Below are positions 1 through 8,856 of a stretch of DNA of 14,442 nucleotides, piece by piece. Source of the DNA: Podaxis mareebaensis (taxonomy: Eukaryota; Basidiomycota; Agaricomycetes; Agaricales; Agaricaceae); NCBI GenBank assembly GCA_018524725.1, contig JAEUWP010000428.1, positions 1 through 14,442 of the forward strand. Reading direction: 5' to 3'. The notes beneath the pieces are model-generated. The model saw only the letters and a list, made by a program, of their open reading frames with translations. It made no database searches and was not told where the DNA came from. A program made the position numbers and the translations under genes. Each line of letters begins with the position of its first letter. Position 1 is the first letter of the stretch.

Positions 1-2130
1 TCTCATAATCAGATCAGAATGTCGAAAGACAAACTGGCTGGTATCAAAGATTGGCCTAGACCGAAATGTGTCCGAGACATATGGAAATTTATCGGCTTCA
101 CTAACTTTTACAGGAAGTTCATACAACATTACTCCCACCTATGCGCCCCTCTCAACGCACTCCTCTGAAAGAACCAAAACTTCGAATGGAACGACGCTGC
201 AGAGCAAGCCTTCACAGCCTTGAAGGAAACCTTCCAGAAAGAACCTCTCCTTCGAACACCAGATACGTCCAGACCCTTCATCATCGAGACCGACGCTTCC
301 GATTATGCCACCAGCGGAGTACTTATCCAGAAAGATGACAACAGAAATGAACACCCATGTGCATTCCAATCAAAGTCATTAACACCAACAGAGCAAAATT
401 ACGCCACACCCAATAAGGAACTCCTGGCAATCAAGCAAGCCTTCGATGAATGGCACCACTACCTACATTCCGCTCCCTACGAAATCGAAGTTCGATCGGA
501 TCATGACAACCTCTGACACTGGCAAGATGCCAGAAAACTATCGAAATGACACGTCCGAACCTGGGTTGAACTGCAGGAATACAAGTTCTGCATCAAACAC
601 TATCCAGGCAAAGCAATACCAGTCGCTGATGCACTCTCTAGACGACCAGACCACGAAGTCGATAAGTCGAAGGAGAACATTGACAGAGTCCTTCTCCCAA
701 AAGAGCTCTTCGTCGATGCTATCACAGCAGATGGTATATCACCTCCATCGCCATCACTCCAGAATGCATCACAATCACCTTCCCCATCACAACCATCGTT
801 AGATGAAAAATGTGAGATCCTCGCGAGACATCATGATCATCACTCCGCAGGACATCCAGGCATTGATGAAACAATTCGCTGAGTCCACACAGAAACCGAT
901 TGGACAGGCCTTTGAGACTTTGTTCGAAATTACGTAACAGGCTGCCATATCTGTCAACAATTTAATATTGACAGAAGACCCAATCACCCTTCCCTTCACC
1001 CCTTAGAACCATCACCATCATTACGTCCCTTCGCAGACATGTCCATGGACCTTGTCACAGGTCTACCCGAGACCGCAGAAGGCTATGACGCCATATTGTC
1101 TGTGGTGGACCGCGGACTTACAAAGGGGATACTAGTACTACCGACTATGAAAACAGCGACCTTCGAAGACATAGCCACCTTGCTGACAAAGCACTTCTAT
1201 CCACGCTATGGAATTCCTGCCTCAATCGTAGCAGATCGAGATCCAAGATGGGCAGGGAAAGCTGCTAAAGCATTTTATTCTGCCCTAGGAATCGATTTAC
1301 AACTATCCACCACCTACCATCCTCAGTCAGATGGAGCGACAGAATGATCGCACCAAGAGCTTGAAGTATACCTATCGAAGTATTGCTACAAAGACCCCAA
1401 ATCATGGGCCGATAAACTGGCGCACTTTGAATACAAGTATAACTCAACCACGCATGCCGGAAATGAGAAGACGCCATTTGAGCTTCTCTATGGATACATT
1501 CCCCCTCCCATTCCTGAACTCCTCATTCGAACCAATGCCCCTGCATCGAATGAATGACTATTTGATATAGATCAATCCCGATGCAAGGCTGCAGAAGTCA
1601 TGAAGGAAAATGCTAAATGAATGATCGCCCAAAGAACGCCTTGAACAGAGACGTACGAAAAAGGTGACAGAGTTTGGTTAGATGCTAGAAACCTTCCCCT
1701 GCAGGAACAGAAAGCAAAGATTCACCCCCGAAGATATGGTCCCTTTACTGTCAAGAAACGAAAAGGACCACTCGCATACGAACTCGCCCTGCCTACAGCA
1801 TGGAAGCTTCACCCTACGTTCCACATCTCTCTCTTGAAACAATACAAGAAGACTGACCAGAACATCTCCGAACCCGAACCTTCTCAGCCGGAGTTAATAG
1901 ACAGAGAAGAAGAGTATGAAATCGAATCTATTATTAACCACAGAATTCGCCAAAGCTGAACTACCTATCTCGTCCACTGGAAAGGTTATCCAAACTCAGA
2001 CAACACCTGGGAAGACGAAGAAAACTTGACAAGGAATGCTTCGAAGATTTTAGTAGAGTATAAAAAGAGACATTTCATTCCCCCATTCCAAAAGCTCGCC
2101 ACTTCCAAACACACTCATGTCAAACGCTAG
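1..2130 (+). pseudogene. pol: Ty3 pol, 3' part: RT thumb, RNase H, integrase, chromodomain
   Basis: This is the replication and integration polyprotein of element 1, in frame 1 from the first base to TAG at 2128-2130. It begins in the RT thumb (FIGFTNFYRKFI). RNase H follows, with acidic residues in IIETDAS, NKELLAI and RSDHDN. Integrase has an HHCC finger (H..H near 826-858, CHIC near 943), then Asp in MSMDLVTG, Asp in VADRDPRW and Glu in SDGATE. A GPY/F module (RRYGPF, about 1729) and a chromodomain (YLVHWKGYPNSDNTWEDE, about 1969-2025) end it. Ten in-frame TGA stops lie at 166, 514, 547, 880, 913, 1345, 1555, 1618, 1642 and 1957. At several of these, relatives have Arg (for example after ATE in integrase), so CGA to TGA transition is the likely cause. 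No TAA, TAG or frameshift occurs. The N-terminal part is outside the window. Confidence 0.88.
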
Positions 2131-3754
2131 TTCCTTCTCTGTCAACGACTATGCTGCCATCGAGCCAGCAACGTCCGGAACGGAAAGTTTCACAGAGCTC
2201 CTCCATGGAGACTCTCCAACCAGAGGATCTGACAGTGACTACATCGCGACGTCTCCCTCGGACCACCTCGAGTTCACTACCATCCAGAGCGAACCATCCC
2301 CAATCACTAGTACCAACCCATTCCATCAACATTCATTCACTCATCCAACATCTATGACACCTACCTCCGATCCACCGCATGCCAGTCTTCCAAACCACAC
2401 AATGACTGTTTCAGAAGATGAAAACTATCAGAATTTCCTTTGACAAGCCCTTGCCACCACTCCCCAAAGGAACTCAGATTGTCATCCATCGGGACAACAC
2501 CATCGAGTGTTGGACTCACAAACATCTGGAAATCCGACCGATCTCCCCCATCCATATAACCCCTCGAGTAATGTCTACCAGACCACTACCTCCCTTGCCC
2601 AGGCCGCTGGTTATCCAAGTGCAACCGATGTACTCGCAGACCCACGAAGCTGGAACCCACCAGCTCTGGAACCAGGAGACGAGTTATGGTTTAATTTCCG
2701 AGATGCAGCTACCCGAGCAACACAACCCCTCTACAACGTCGCCTCGCAGTACAGAACGCAACATCAGGTCCAGTACACGAAGAACCTTGTCAGACAGGCA
2801 TGTACCTTTCTCACCGCCACCTCGACCACAGAGACCCCCACCTTCATCGCCTCACTCCATCAACAGTATGGAAGCAAGCACGCCACAGCACACTCTTCCT
2901 CCTTGAACCCCTCCTCCTCCACTCACACCCAACGCACAGAGATGGATCGAGTATCTCAGTCTCGAGAGTCCAGTGCAACAGATACTGGAAGCTGAACACG
3001 AGTTACACCAGAGAACTACCCCTGGCAGTATCAACGAGATCGAGGAATCCTTGTTGCTGAGGGAAGAGCCTATTCCCATCGAACACGAACCGACCCATTT
3101 GTCCCAGAGACCCTTCAGCCTCGAGTTAAGGCTTCAGTCAAACAGAAGCCTGACATTGCCACCTACCCGAACCTACCAACCCTCGTAAACATCCTGACTT
3201 TGCAAGGAGAGCTGAACCCCATCTCCAAATACCCCAATTGGGAACAACATATTCGACGACAAACTCTTCCCCTCACTGTCGCGAAACTCCTTCCTCCCAA
3301 CCTTCTCAGAGTATATGCACAAGGTTGTTGGCTTTGTTTAGGAGTAGGGCATATCGCCTCAGACTGTCCGAACCACATGTGCTGATTCTGTCAAGGACGA
3401 AATCACCACTCTTGGCAGTGCATTCAACGTCCTCAGACTCCTGTCATCCTGTCTCAATACCAATCCCCTGTTAATGGCCCTACGTATGAAGAAGCCAAGA
3501 AGCGTGTCTGGTTTCTCACCAACGCTCTGACTCTCGGACAAAGAGGATGACAGAACATGTTATACGAAGATGCCTTCTCCCTTATTCCTCGACCTATCCC
3601 TCGCGATCGTGGAGTGCTAGAAAATACCACTACCGAGTACACTTTCAATCCCGTCACGAAGCAGACCGAAGGACGACACGTCACCACTAACAATGTCCCC
3701 ATTCAAAACCAGTCCAAGCGACGCCTCGCTGAGATTGACACTTGTTATAGGTAG
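2117..3754 (+). pseudogene. Zinc-knuckle (Gag-like) ORF downstream of pol in element 1
   Basis: A 546-codon frame runs from ATG 2117 to TAG 3752-3754. The ATG lies 14 bases inside the end of pol, in another frame, so the ORFs overlap. The N-terminal third is Ser/Thr/Pro-rich and looks disordered. The middle (about 3000-3300) is more ordered, with aromatic and basic residues. Two consecutive CCHC knuckles of form CX2CX4HX4C lie at 3326-3367 and 3380-3421 (about residues 404-435). A basic tail follows. Four TGA codons interrupt it, at 2441, 2993, 3383 (inside the second knuckle) and 3548, with no TAA or TAG. All four fit Arg CGA codons. CCHC knuckles are typical of Gag nucleocapsid, which normally precedes pol, so the position after integrase is unusual. 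It could be a displaced gag, an extra RNA-binding protein, or the gag of a fused neighbour. No protease or envelope features are visible. Confidence 0.72.
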
Positions 3755-3777
3755 ATCGATCCGGAGTTCGATTATAC

Positions 3778-3788
3778 AAAGGGGATGA
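3778..3788 (+). other. Polypurine tract of element 1
   Basis: The purine-rich run aaaggggatga sits directly before the TGTTAC start of the 3' LTR and 23 bases after the last stop codon. In Ty3 elements this tract primes plus-strand DNA synthesis. The single T is tolerated in many elements. The call rests on position and composition. Confidence 0.6.
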
Positions 3789-4434
3789 TGTTACACTCCT
3801 CTTGCTTCTGCCACCATCTATGCCTCTTGTCATTCCCGCCTCGTCGTCTACCAGCTGCCTTTCCATCTCTTGACTCCAAGTGTCCACCTTGACCTGCTTT
3901 CCACTGCAACTTCGGTCCCACCTTGGATCTTCTGAAGTAGCACTATGTTTAGCACTCAGGCTCGGTGATATGTTGTGTAATAATAGCTTGCCTTCCGTAG
4001 ATCTCATCTTACCTCAGGCTCGGTCTTCCATACTTAGAGCACCAGAGTAACTACGAAGATTCTCCATAAGGACATGTAGAATAGCAATCGCCCTCATATT
4101 TAGATAGCTCGTAAAGTAAGTAGAACTTAGCTTTACGATCACTTGTACATAGTGCGAGAATAGCGAGGACTGTCTTCCACTTTATCTTCTTGCTGCGTGA
4201 GAGCTCTACCTGCCTCGACAGGATAACTGGCGTAACAGCTAAACCTATGGAGTAGCCTGCAACCTTACAAGTCATATCTCTCTCTAGGCAGTCCCTGCGA
4301 GATTTCCAGCCAGCCTCTAGTTCTCTCCGGAGAACGGACAGGCGTTCCGCTTCAGGAACTTAATAGTGCTGGGGTGTCTTAGGACAGTATCTCTCCGCAC
4401 TGAGACGACGTGTAGAAACTGTCTCTATGTAACA
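3789..4434 (+). repeat. 3' LTR of element 1
   Basis: About 646 bases begin with TGTTACAC right after the polypurine tract and end with ATGTAACA, giving a 6-base terminal inverted repeat TGTTAC/GTAACA. No convincing ORF lies inside. Base composition and CpG frequency match element 1 and change sharply just after the right end. The 5' LTR is not in the window, so the ends are inferred from the tract and the inverted repeat. The right end could shift by a few bases. Confidence 0.65.
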
Positions 4435-4446
4435 CTAGTGGTACAA
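4435..4446. other. 12-base spacer between two tail-to-tail retroelements
   Basis: Only twelve bases separate the inferred ends of the two 3' LTRs. If both ends are right, the first five (ctagt) are the duplication of element 1 and the last five (tacaa) that of element 2. The other copies of these repeats would be outside the window. Confidence 0.45.
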
Positions 4447-5188
4447 TGTTCTGACTCAATAAAGGATTACACATACAAGTACAGAGTCATATAATTTATA
4501 ATCTACATTGTTCTCTGCCCAATAGGGTGTTCTGATAGTGGATGCATATGCATTTCTACTGGATGCATGGACTGATAAAGTATGTGCATATGATATTTAT
4601 CAGCTTTCGCTGACCAAGTCTACTGCATGTGTAATACCCTTTGCCATTTCTGACTCAATAGTATTATGAATCTTCATTCTCCGTGTTTCTCACTAAGTTG
4701 ATTTGAATCACTGACTGTTAATGAGTCATGTGGTTTTGGTGTCTTGTGAGGTCAATGAATCACTTCTACTGAGATGATGCATCGGTCCCTTAGTTAGGTA
4801 GTTCTCTCTTCTGACTCAGACTTCATCTGCTGAGGTCATAGCTGAGCTAGGTCTCTAGTACATAGTGGCAGCTAAGCATACTACTGAACAAGATAATCCC
4901 TAGTGTCACTCACATGAGAAAGGATCCTCATGAGGATGTGATTAATGAATAGTTCTCAATAATATAATCCTGACTTCAGTGATAACACTGAATCAACGGC
5001 ATATGGATGCATCTAGTTGGTACAGTTTTCCTGATCTAGGTGCCTAGATTATACTACTGGGTTAACCCTTGTGAGGTGCTGAGGCTTCTTCTAGTGTGGG
5101 TTCATAGTCTGTTATTCTAGCCATAAAACTTGATTGTATTATAATCTAAGTACTGCTTTCATGACTGAAAACAGTTTAGGCCATAACA
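4447..5188 (-). repeat. 3' LTR of element 2
   Basis: On the minus strand it starts TGTTATGG immediately after the purine tract and ends GTCAGAACA, about 742 bases, with TGTT/AACA ends. The left end is an estimate. An alternative at 4428 (TGTAACAC) would overlap the end of the other LTR. The LTR has no ORF. It contains perfect palindromes at 4542-4553 (ATGCATATGCAT) and 4924-4937 (ATCCTCATGAGGAT), and the phrase TTCTGACTCA recurs near 4449, 4648 and 4809. Comparison with the 5' LTR would fix the borders. Confidence 0.65.
4489..4500 (-). promoter_or_regulatory. Possible TATA box in the LTR of element 2
   Basis: The minus strand reads TATAAATTATAT about 45-55 bases before the inferred LTR end. 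A TATA box at the U3/R border is expected in LTR promoters, but this placement would leave a very short R-U5. The region is AT-rich, so chance occurrence is possible. Confidence 0.3.
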
Positions 5189-5201
5189 TCTCCCCCCCAC
5201 T
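5189..5201 (-). other. Polypurine tract of element 2
   Basis: The minus strand reads AGTGGGGGGGAGA directly before TGTTATGG. A G-rich purine run abutting TGTTAT is the usual layout of the plus-strand primer and 3' LTR start in Ty3 elements. On the plus strand this C-run is followed by TATAAATG, which might also serve a plus-strand promoter. Confidence 0.75.
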
Positions 5202-6007
5202 ATAAATGACTGTCCTCAGTCACCTTTGTGATGGACTACTGTTGATAGTATCTTATGTCTGTACTGGTTCCCTGACTTGGGTCTGACTATGATCCTCATG
5301 AGCTGAATTCTTGTGTCGAGATCACTTGCTGATTTCTAAGGGCTTCATATACTCATCTTATCATGAAAATATCTGTGGGCATATCAGGGACACTAGTTAA
5401 TGCTGTATTGTATTCTGCTTATGGAATCTCATGTGGACTTAGTTCCTCTGCTATGGGATTCTGCAATTCTGTATTTCCTTCTGCTGAGAAATTTCCTAGC
5501 TTGAATTTCCAATCTTGAGAACCCATAACCCTGGGAATTTCCTGCTGGCCTCTGAGGCTGTCACTTCAGAAAGCTTGGAGTGAGGTTTGTCTGGAGAAGC
5601 CTTGAGATTTCCATTCTCTCAAGCACTTCTTCCATCTAATTTTAGATTTTTGTGGATCCCAAACATCCTGCCCCTGAGTGCTATAGATTGGCTTCACAAG
5701 ATCTATGTCATGTAGCTACTGATTCCAATTGTGATCCCATAGATCATTTCTGGAACTTCTGTGAATATCAAGTTCATTTCCATTGTGGAAACAGAGAACT
5801 CATATTTTTCACTACAAGTTTTTACCCTATTTCTAGGATAAACCTGGTTGCGTCTTCTGTATTCTGTGTTAACTAGAAGTTTAATTCTAATTAATTTCTG
5901 GGGTGTATCTCATCCAAGTCTGTGGATGTCCGTGCTCTGTTAAATAGAGGAACTTGATGCTAGCCAACTCCTCACTACTCTGCTGAATTTTTCCAAGTGC
6001 TCTTATC
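5202..6007. other. Non-coding stretch between element 2 polypurine tract and gene A
   Basis: About 800 AT-rich bases show no supported gene. A 74-codon open stretch at 5652-5876 has no recognisable features and no intron-exon support. The stretch presumably holds the 5' region and promoter of gene A on the plus strand and 3' untranslated sequence of element 2 on the minus strand. TATAAATG at 5201-5208 is the only TATA-like site next to a conspicuous border. Confidence 0.5.
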
Positions 6008-6407
6008 ATGTCTACCAACCCTCCTACTGCTGATACTTTGAAGTCCTTGTCCTCTAAGGACTTGGAAGCTTTGCTTGCTCAAAAGTGGGCTGAGGAGAAG
6101 GCCGAAGAAGAATGTCTCATGAGGGAACTTGAAGAGAAAAGGAAGGCAAAGGAGGAGAAGTGCAAGCAGAAGATGGAAAGGCAGGCCTGGAAGGAGGCAG
6201 AGCACCTGGCCAGGGAGGAAGAGGATAAGAGAAGAAAGGCTGAGGAAGATCGCTGAGCTCACTAGGAACAAGAATGCTTGGCCTGCAAGTCAGCTAAGAA
6301 AGAAGCCCAGGCATGACATGCTCTCCAGCTCAAGGAAGATGAGTGCAAATGTCACAAAGCTGAGGAACTCAAATGTCGTGAGGTTGAAGCTCACTTGTGG
6401 GCTGAAA
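6008..6407 (+). other. Gene A exon 1: Lys/Glu coiled-coil segment
   Basis: The start ATG at 6008 follows cttatc and opens with MSTNPPTADTLKSLSSKDLE. From about 6060 the codons give a charged run (AEEKAEEE, RELEEKRKAKEEK, AREEEDKRRK) expected to form a long coiled coil. After the first break at 6254 the same frame still reads charged and Cys-containing text up to the GTAAGT donor at 6408, so the exon is taken to continue through the three stops. A homologous intact copy would show whether any part is intronic. Confidence 0.6.
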
Positions 6408-8318
6408 GTAAGTATTTGATCCTCTATTCATGTTGCCTACTGATATTGTTATCTGCCAGAGGCAACCTCCCTTCCTGCTGCCATGCATACAGCAGCTAAT
6501 ACAGGTAGGCTTTTAGCCTCTTCCCTGGAGATGTTTGGTAGGGAACTGTTTCTCTACCAAACATTTTCTATATCAAATAGTATTCTGAATATCTCTTCTA
6601 GGGCCATCTCTCGTGATCCCTGCTCTGCCCCCTACTCCAAAAATGGGGCCTTCTCATCAGCTGTCTGTCCCTCAGAGTAAGTGTTTCATTTCTCTAATAT
6701 TTCCCAAAGTTCATTTACTGATTCTTTCTCTAATTCTAGCTCCCAAACCTAGGAAGAAGTGCCAACTTCTTCAAGCCCCCAAGATTGGAGACCCTTCTCA
6801 TGAGGAAATCTCTTCTGGGGAGTTTTATCAGCCTTCCCCAACCCCTAGCATCTTGCCTTCCCCACATCCCAAGAAGTGGTCCTGTGGCAAAACATCATCA
6901 TGTCCTTCTAAGGTCACAAAATCCTCTACTGCACAGGATGCCAGCTCCAAGTCTCGCAAGGAGTCTGGTAAGCCCAAAGTCAAAGGTAAAGGCAAAGAGG
7001 CCATTTCTAAATCCAGTAAGTCCAGTTTTTCTTTAACTTCTGAGTTTCTACTGATTCTGTGATCTAGCACCACATACCAATGATGATTTGGTATGTGAGC
7101 ACGGTGTTGTCACATCTTACCAGTGGCTTCACCCTGCCAGTAAGTTCTTTACTCTTCCCCACATTGAAGAAATGGTACATATTTTTCTTGCTAGGTTTCT
7201 TGTTAGTTCTGAGTTTCTTACAGGGACCTATGTGGGATGAAAACCCCAAGTGCCCCAACTGCATTTGCAGTTGGGTGCCTTGTACCCACAAGCCCCTGTC
7301 CCCAGATGACAAGGACAAGGAGAAGGATCCCAATAATCCTATCATGCATCCTTTAGAGTTTGCGGTCAAATGGGTTCCTTGTGAGCCCTGTCAAGCCAAG
7401 GGGCAGCCTCACTGCAGTCATGCGAAGCCCCCAGCCTTGGTCCAGAACCTCACAGAGATGCTCTGTGTAGGTACAATATCTAGTGAGCATTGTAAGTTTT
7501 TCTTATGATTCTGATAACTTCATTACATTTTAAGTCTGACTTGATTTCTAGACCTTCAAAACCATCTTCGCAGCTTGAGCATTGCTTGGATGCAAGTCCA
7601 GGCCCTCAAGTTGCAACATCACCTGGCCATCACTAGCTACCAGGTGCAACTTAGTGAATTTGCACTGGACTTGGTGATGGCTGAGAAGTATCACCACCAC
7701 AATCCTAACTATTGGGTTGAGGCTGGTCTTGCTGACAACCAAGCACAAGTGGACCAGCTTTTCCAGCTGGCTTGCAAGTGTTTGGAGAATCTGAATGCTG
7801 ACATGGGTGCCCCTAAGACTTCCACATGTCTTTATACTGTACAAGGTTGTCTTGAGGAATACCTTTACACTGCTATAGGGGCAAAGCCAGCCATCTGGCC
7901 TGAGCTCCCTGCCACCCCTACTTGGTTGGACCACTGTCAACTGGCCAGGGAACATGCAGGCATGTTGCCCATTCCTAAAGAACTGTCTCGTGAGGAGGAA
8001 GTTGGTGAGGGCCTTGAAGATGTCACAATGGCTGAGCCTCGTAAGGAATGACCACCTTCACCTCTTCCTGTCCAAAGGAAGTCACCTCCTGTCAAGGCTC
8101 CATCCCTGGCCCCCAGCATGTCTTTGTCTTCTGAGTCATCTGCTGAGGACCCAGCCTCCAGTTCTCACATGGCTACTCCTGCCAATCCTCATGTTCAAAC
8201 CCCTCCTTCTGCTTTTGTGCCGTCCATCCCCACTCCTGTGCCATCTGTCCCTGCTCCAGAATCCTCAGACTCTGATTCTGAGGAGTCTTCTGAAGAGGAG
8301 CCTTTGGCTGGCAAGTAG
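6008..8318 (+). pseudogene. Gene A: spliced coiled-coil / Cys-rich / acidic-tail protein of unknown family, decayed
   Basis: I do not recognise the family. Proposed exons are 6008-6407, 6460-6504, 6602-6676, 6740-7015, 7068-7139, 7195-7491 and 7552-8318, giving about 643 codons. Introns are 52-97 bases, most with GTAAGT or GTAGGC donors and phase-1 junctions that keep the frame. The exon 5/6 junction is uncertain: donor 7091 (GTATGT) with acceptor 7223 also keeps the frame. In order the protein has a Lys/Glu-rich predicted coiled coil (about residues 15-85), a Ser/Pro/Lys-rich basic linker, a Cys module (CPNCICSWVPC at 7251-7283, then CEPCQAKGQPHCSH about 7381-7422), a helical region (7552-8000) and an acidic Ser/Glu tail ending TAG 8316-8318. 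Breaks are TGA 6254, TAG 6263, TGA 6314 and TGA 8049; the TGAs fit former CGA codons. It lies antisense to element 2. The Cys module suggests metal and perhaps nucleic-acid binding; this is inference. Confidence 0.68.
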
Positions 8319-8399
8319 GGTATATTGGGCTTTCTCGCATGGATTCTTCTCAACTTTGGAATTTTTTGAACTTTTTTATTTTGCCACAACTCTGCTTTT

Positions 8400-8630
8400 G
8401 TAACTAGAGACTCATTTCTGTACCTAGGGTATCACCTTAGGTTTGCTTTCTCTAGTTACCATTAATCTCTTGTTCTGTTGTAGTTAGAAACTTGTAACTT
8501 AGTTTCTTAACTACAATATTTTTGATGTTTATATTTTACAGTCTTAGAATATAATGACTGTTCTCCTAGAATCCTTGTGTGATTCTAAGTCTAGGCCTCT
8601 GCCTGTATTACTAAGTGAAAGTCTCCACTT
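8400..8630. repeat. Cluster of short inverted repeats after gene A
   Basis: There are four nearby foldbacks. The first is 8400-8410 with 8449-8459, an 11-base perfect pair (GTAACTAGAGA/TCTCTAGTTAC). It encloses 8422-8430 with 8434-8442, 9 bases with one mismatch. The next is 8478-8491 with 8502-8516, 14/15 bases with one bulge. The third is 8567-8573 with 8581-8587, a 7-base perfect pair. A weaker 5-base pair lies at 8613-8617 and 8626-8630. They begin about 80 bases after the gene A stop. They could fold in the 3' UTR of gene A or in minus-strand element RNA. No tRNA or known RNA family is recognised. Confidence 0.6.
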
Positions 8631-8828
8631 CTATGAAAGTCCTTTATGATAGTCTTTCCCATGATGATACAGATCTGACCTATTGATTAGAGTCATCTTT
8701 ACTGATCCATTGGAGAGTCTCACTACTGTAATTGGGTCTCTTCCTTAATTAGGATCTGTTATTGGTTATGCCAAAAAATCCACTTTGGGTCTCTGAATGC
8801 AGTTTACTGAGTTGCTGAACTCCTTATC

Positions 8829-8856
8829 TCTCCCCTCCACTAAATAGATGACATCC
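8829..8856. promoter_or_regulatory. Copy of the polypurine-tract/TATA-like motif upstream of gene B
   Basis: TCTCCCCTCCACTA here matches TCTCCCCCCCACTA at 5189-5202 at 13 of 14 positions. Both are followed by an A/T-rich TAAAT stretch, then ATGAC and a CCT. Each site lies upstream of a plus-strand gene (819 bases before gene A, 470 before gene B). It could be a second polypurine tract for element 2, a shared core promoter, or a duplicated segment. Short low-complexity similarity makes this tentative. Confidence 0.35.

Larger units (their letters stand above)
1..4434 (+). mobile_element. Element 1: chromodomain Ty3/gypsy LTR retrotransposon, 5'-truncated by the window
   Basis: The order is pol (RT end, RNase H, integrase, chromodomain), a zinc-knuckle ORF, a polypurine tract and a 3' LTR. 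Gag, protease, most of RT and the 5' LTR lie outside the window. Integrase C-terminal to RT/RNase H places it in Ty3/gypsy, and the chromodomain places it among chromoviruses. All reading frames continue without frameshift, interrupted only by TGA codons, so the copy is inactive as read but not ancient. The five bases after the LTR (ctagt, 4435-4439) are the predicted target-site duplication, which should recur before the unseen 5' LTR. CpG is common here, unlike in the neighbouring element. Confidence 0.85.

Noticed and set aside
2418..3188. Frame-3 open stretches (2418-2906 and 2973-3188) overlapping the zinc-knuckle ORF.
   Set aside because: They are long and Pro-rich, but end in TAA with no domain. 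The frame starting at 2117 runs on through only TGA breaks to the zinc knuckles and a TAG before the polypurine tract. A frameshifted origin cannot be fully excluded.
1..3754. TGA read as Arg (genetic-code change or recoding).
   Set aside because: Gene B appears to end in TGA, TAG breaks also occur in element 2, and CpG deamination explains the pattern without a new code.
3687..4275. Minus-strand ORFs within the LTR of element 1 (3687-4007 and 4051-4275).
   Set aside because: They overlap the LTR and the end of the zinc-knuckle ORF, and show no domain.
4428..4446. LTR of element 2 starting at 4428 (TGTAACAC).
   Set aside because: The same bases complete the TGTTAC/GTAACA inverted repeat of the element 1 LTR, so 4447 was preferred. 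It remains an alternative.
5652..5876. 74-codon plus-strand ORF.
   Set aside because: No motif, no splice support and a composition like its surroundings.
5975..6271. Minus-strand 98-codon Leu-rich open frame that looks like a membrane protein.
   Set aside because: It is the complement of the Lys/Glu coiled-coil exon of gene A, since Leu and Phe codons mirror Lys and Glu codons.
8400..8520. tRNA or other known structured RNA gene in the hairpin cluster.
   Set aside because: No cloverleaf, A/B box pair or acceptor stem could be arranged from these stems.
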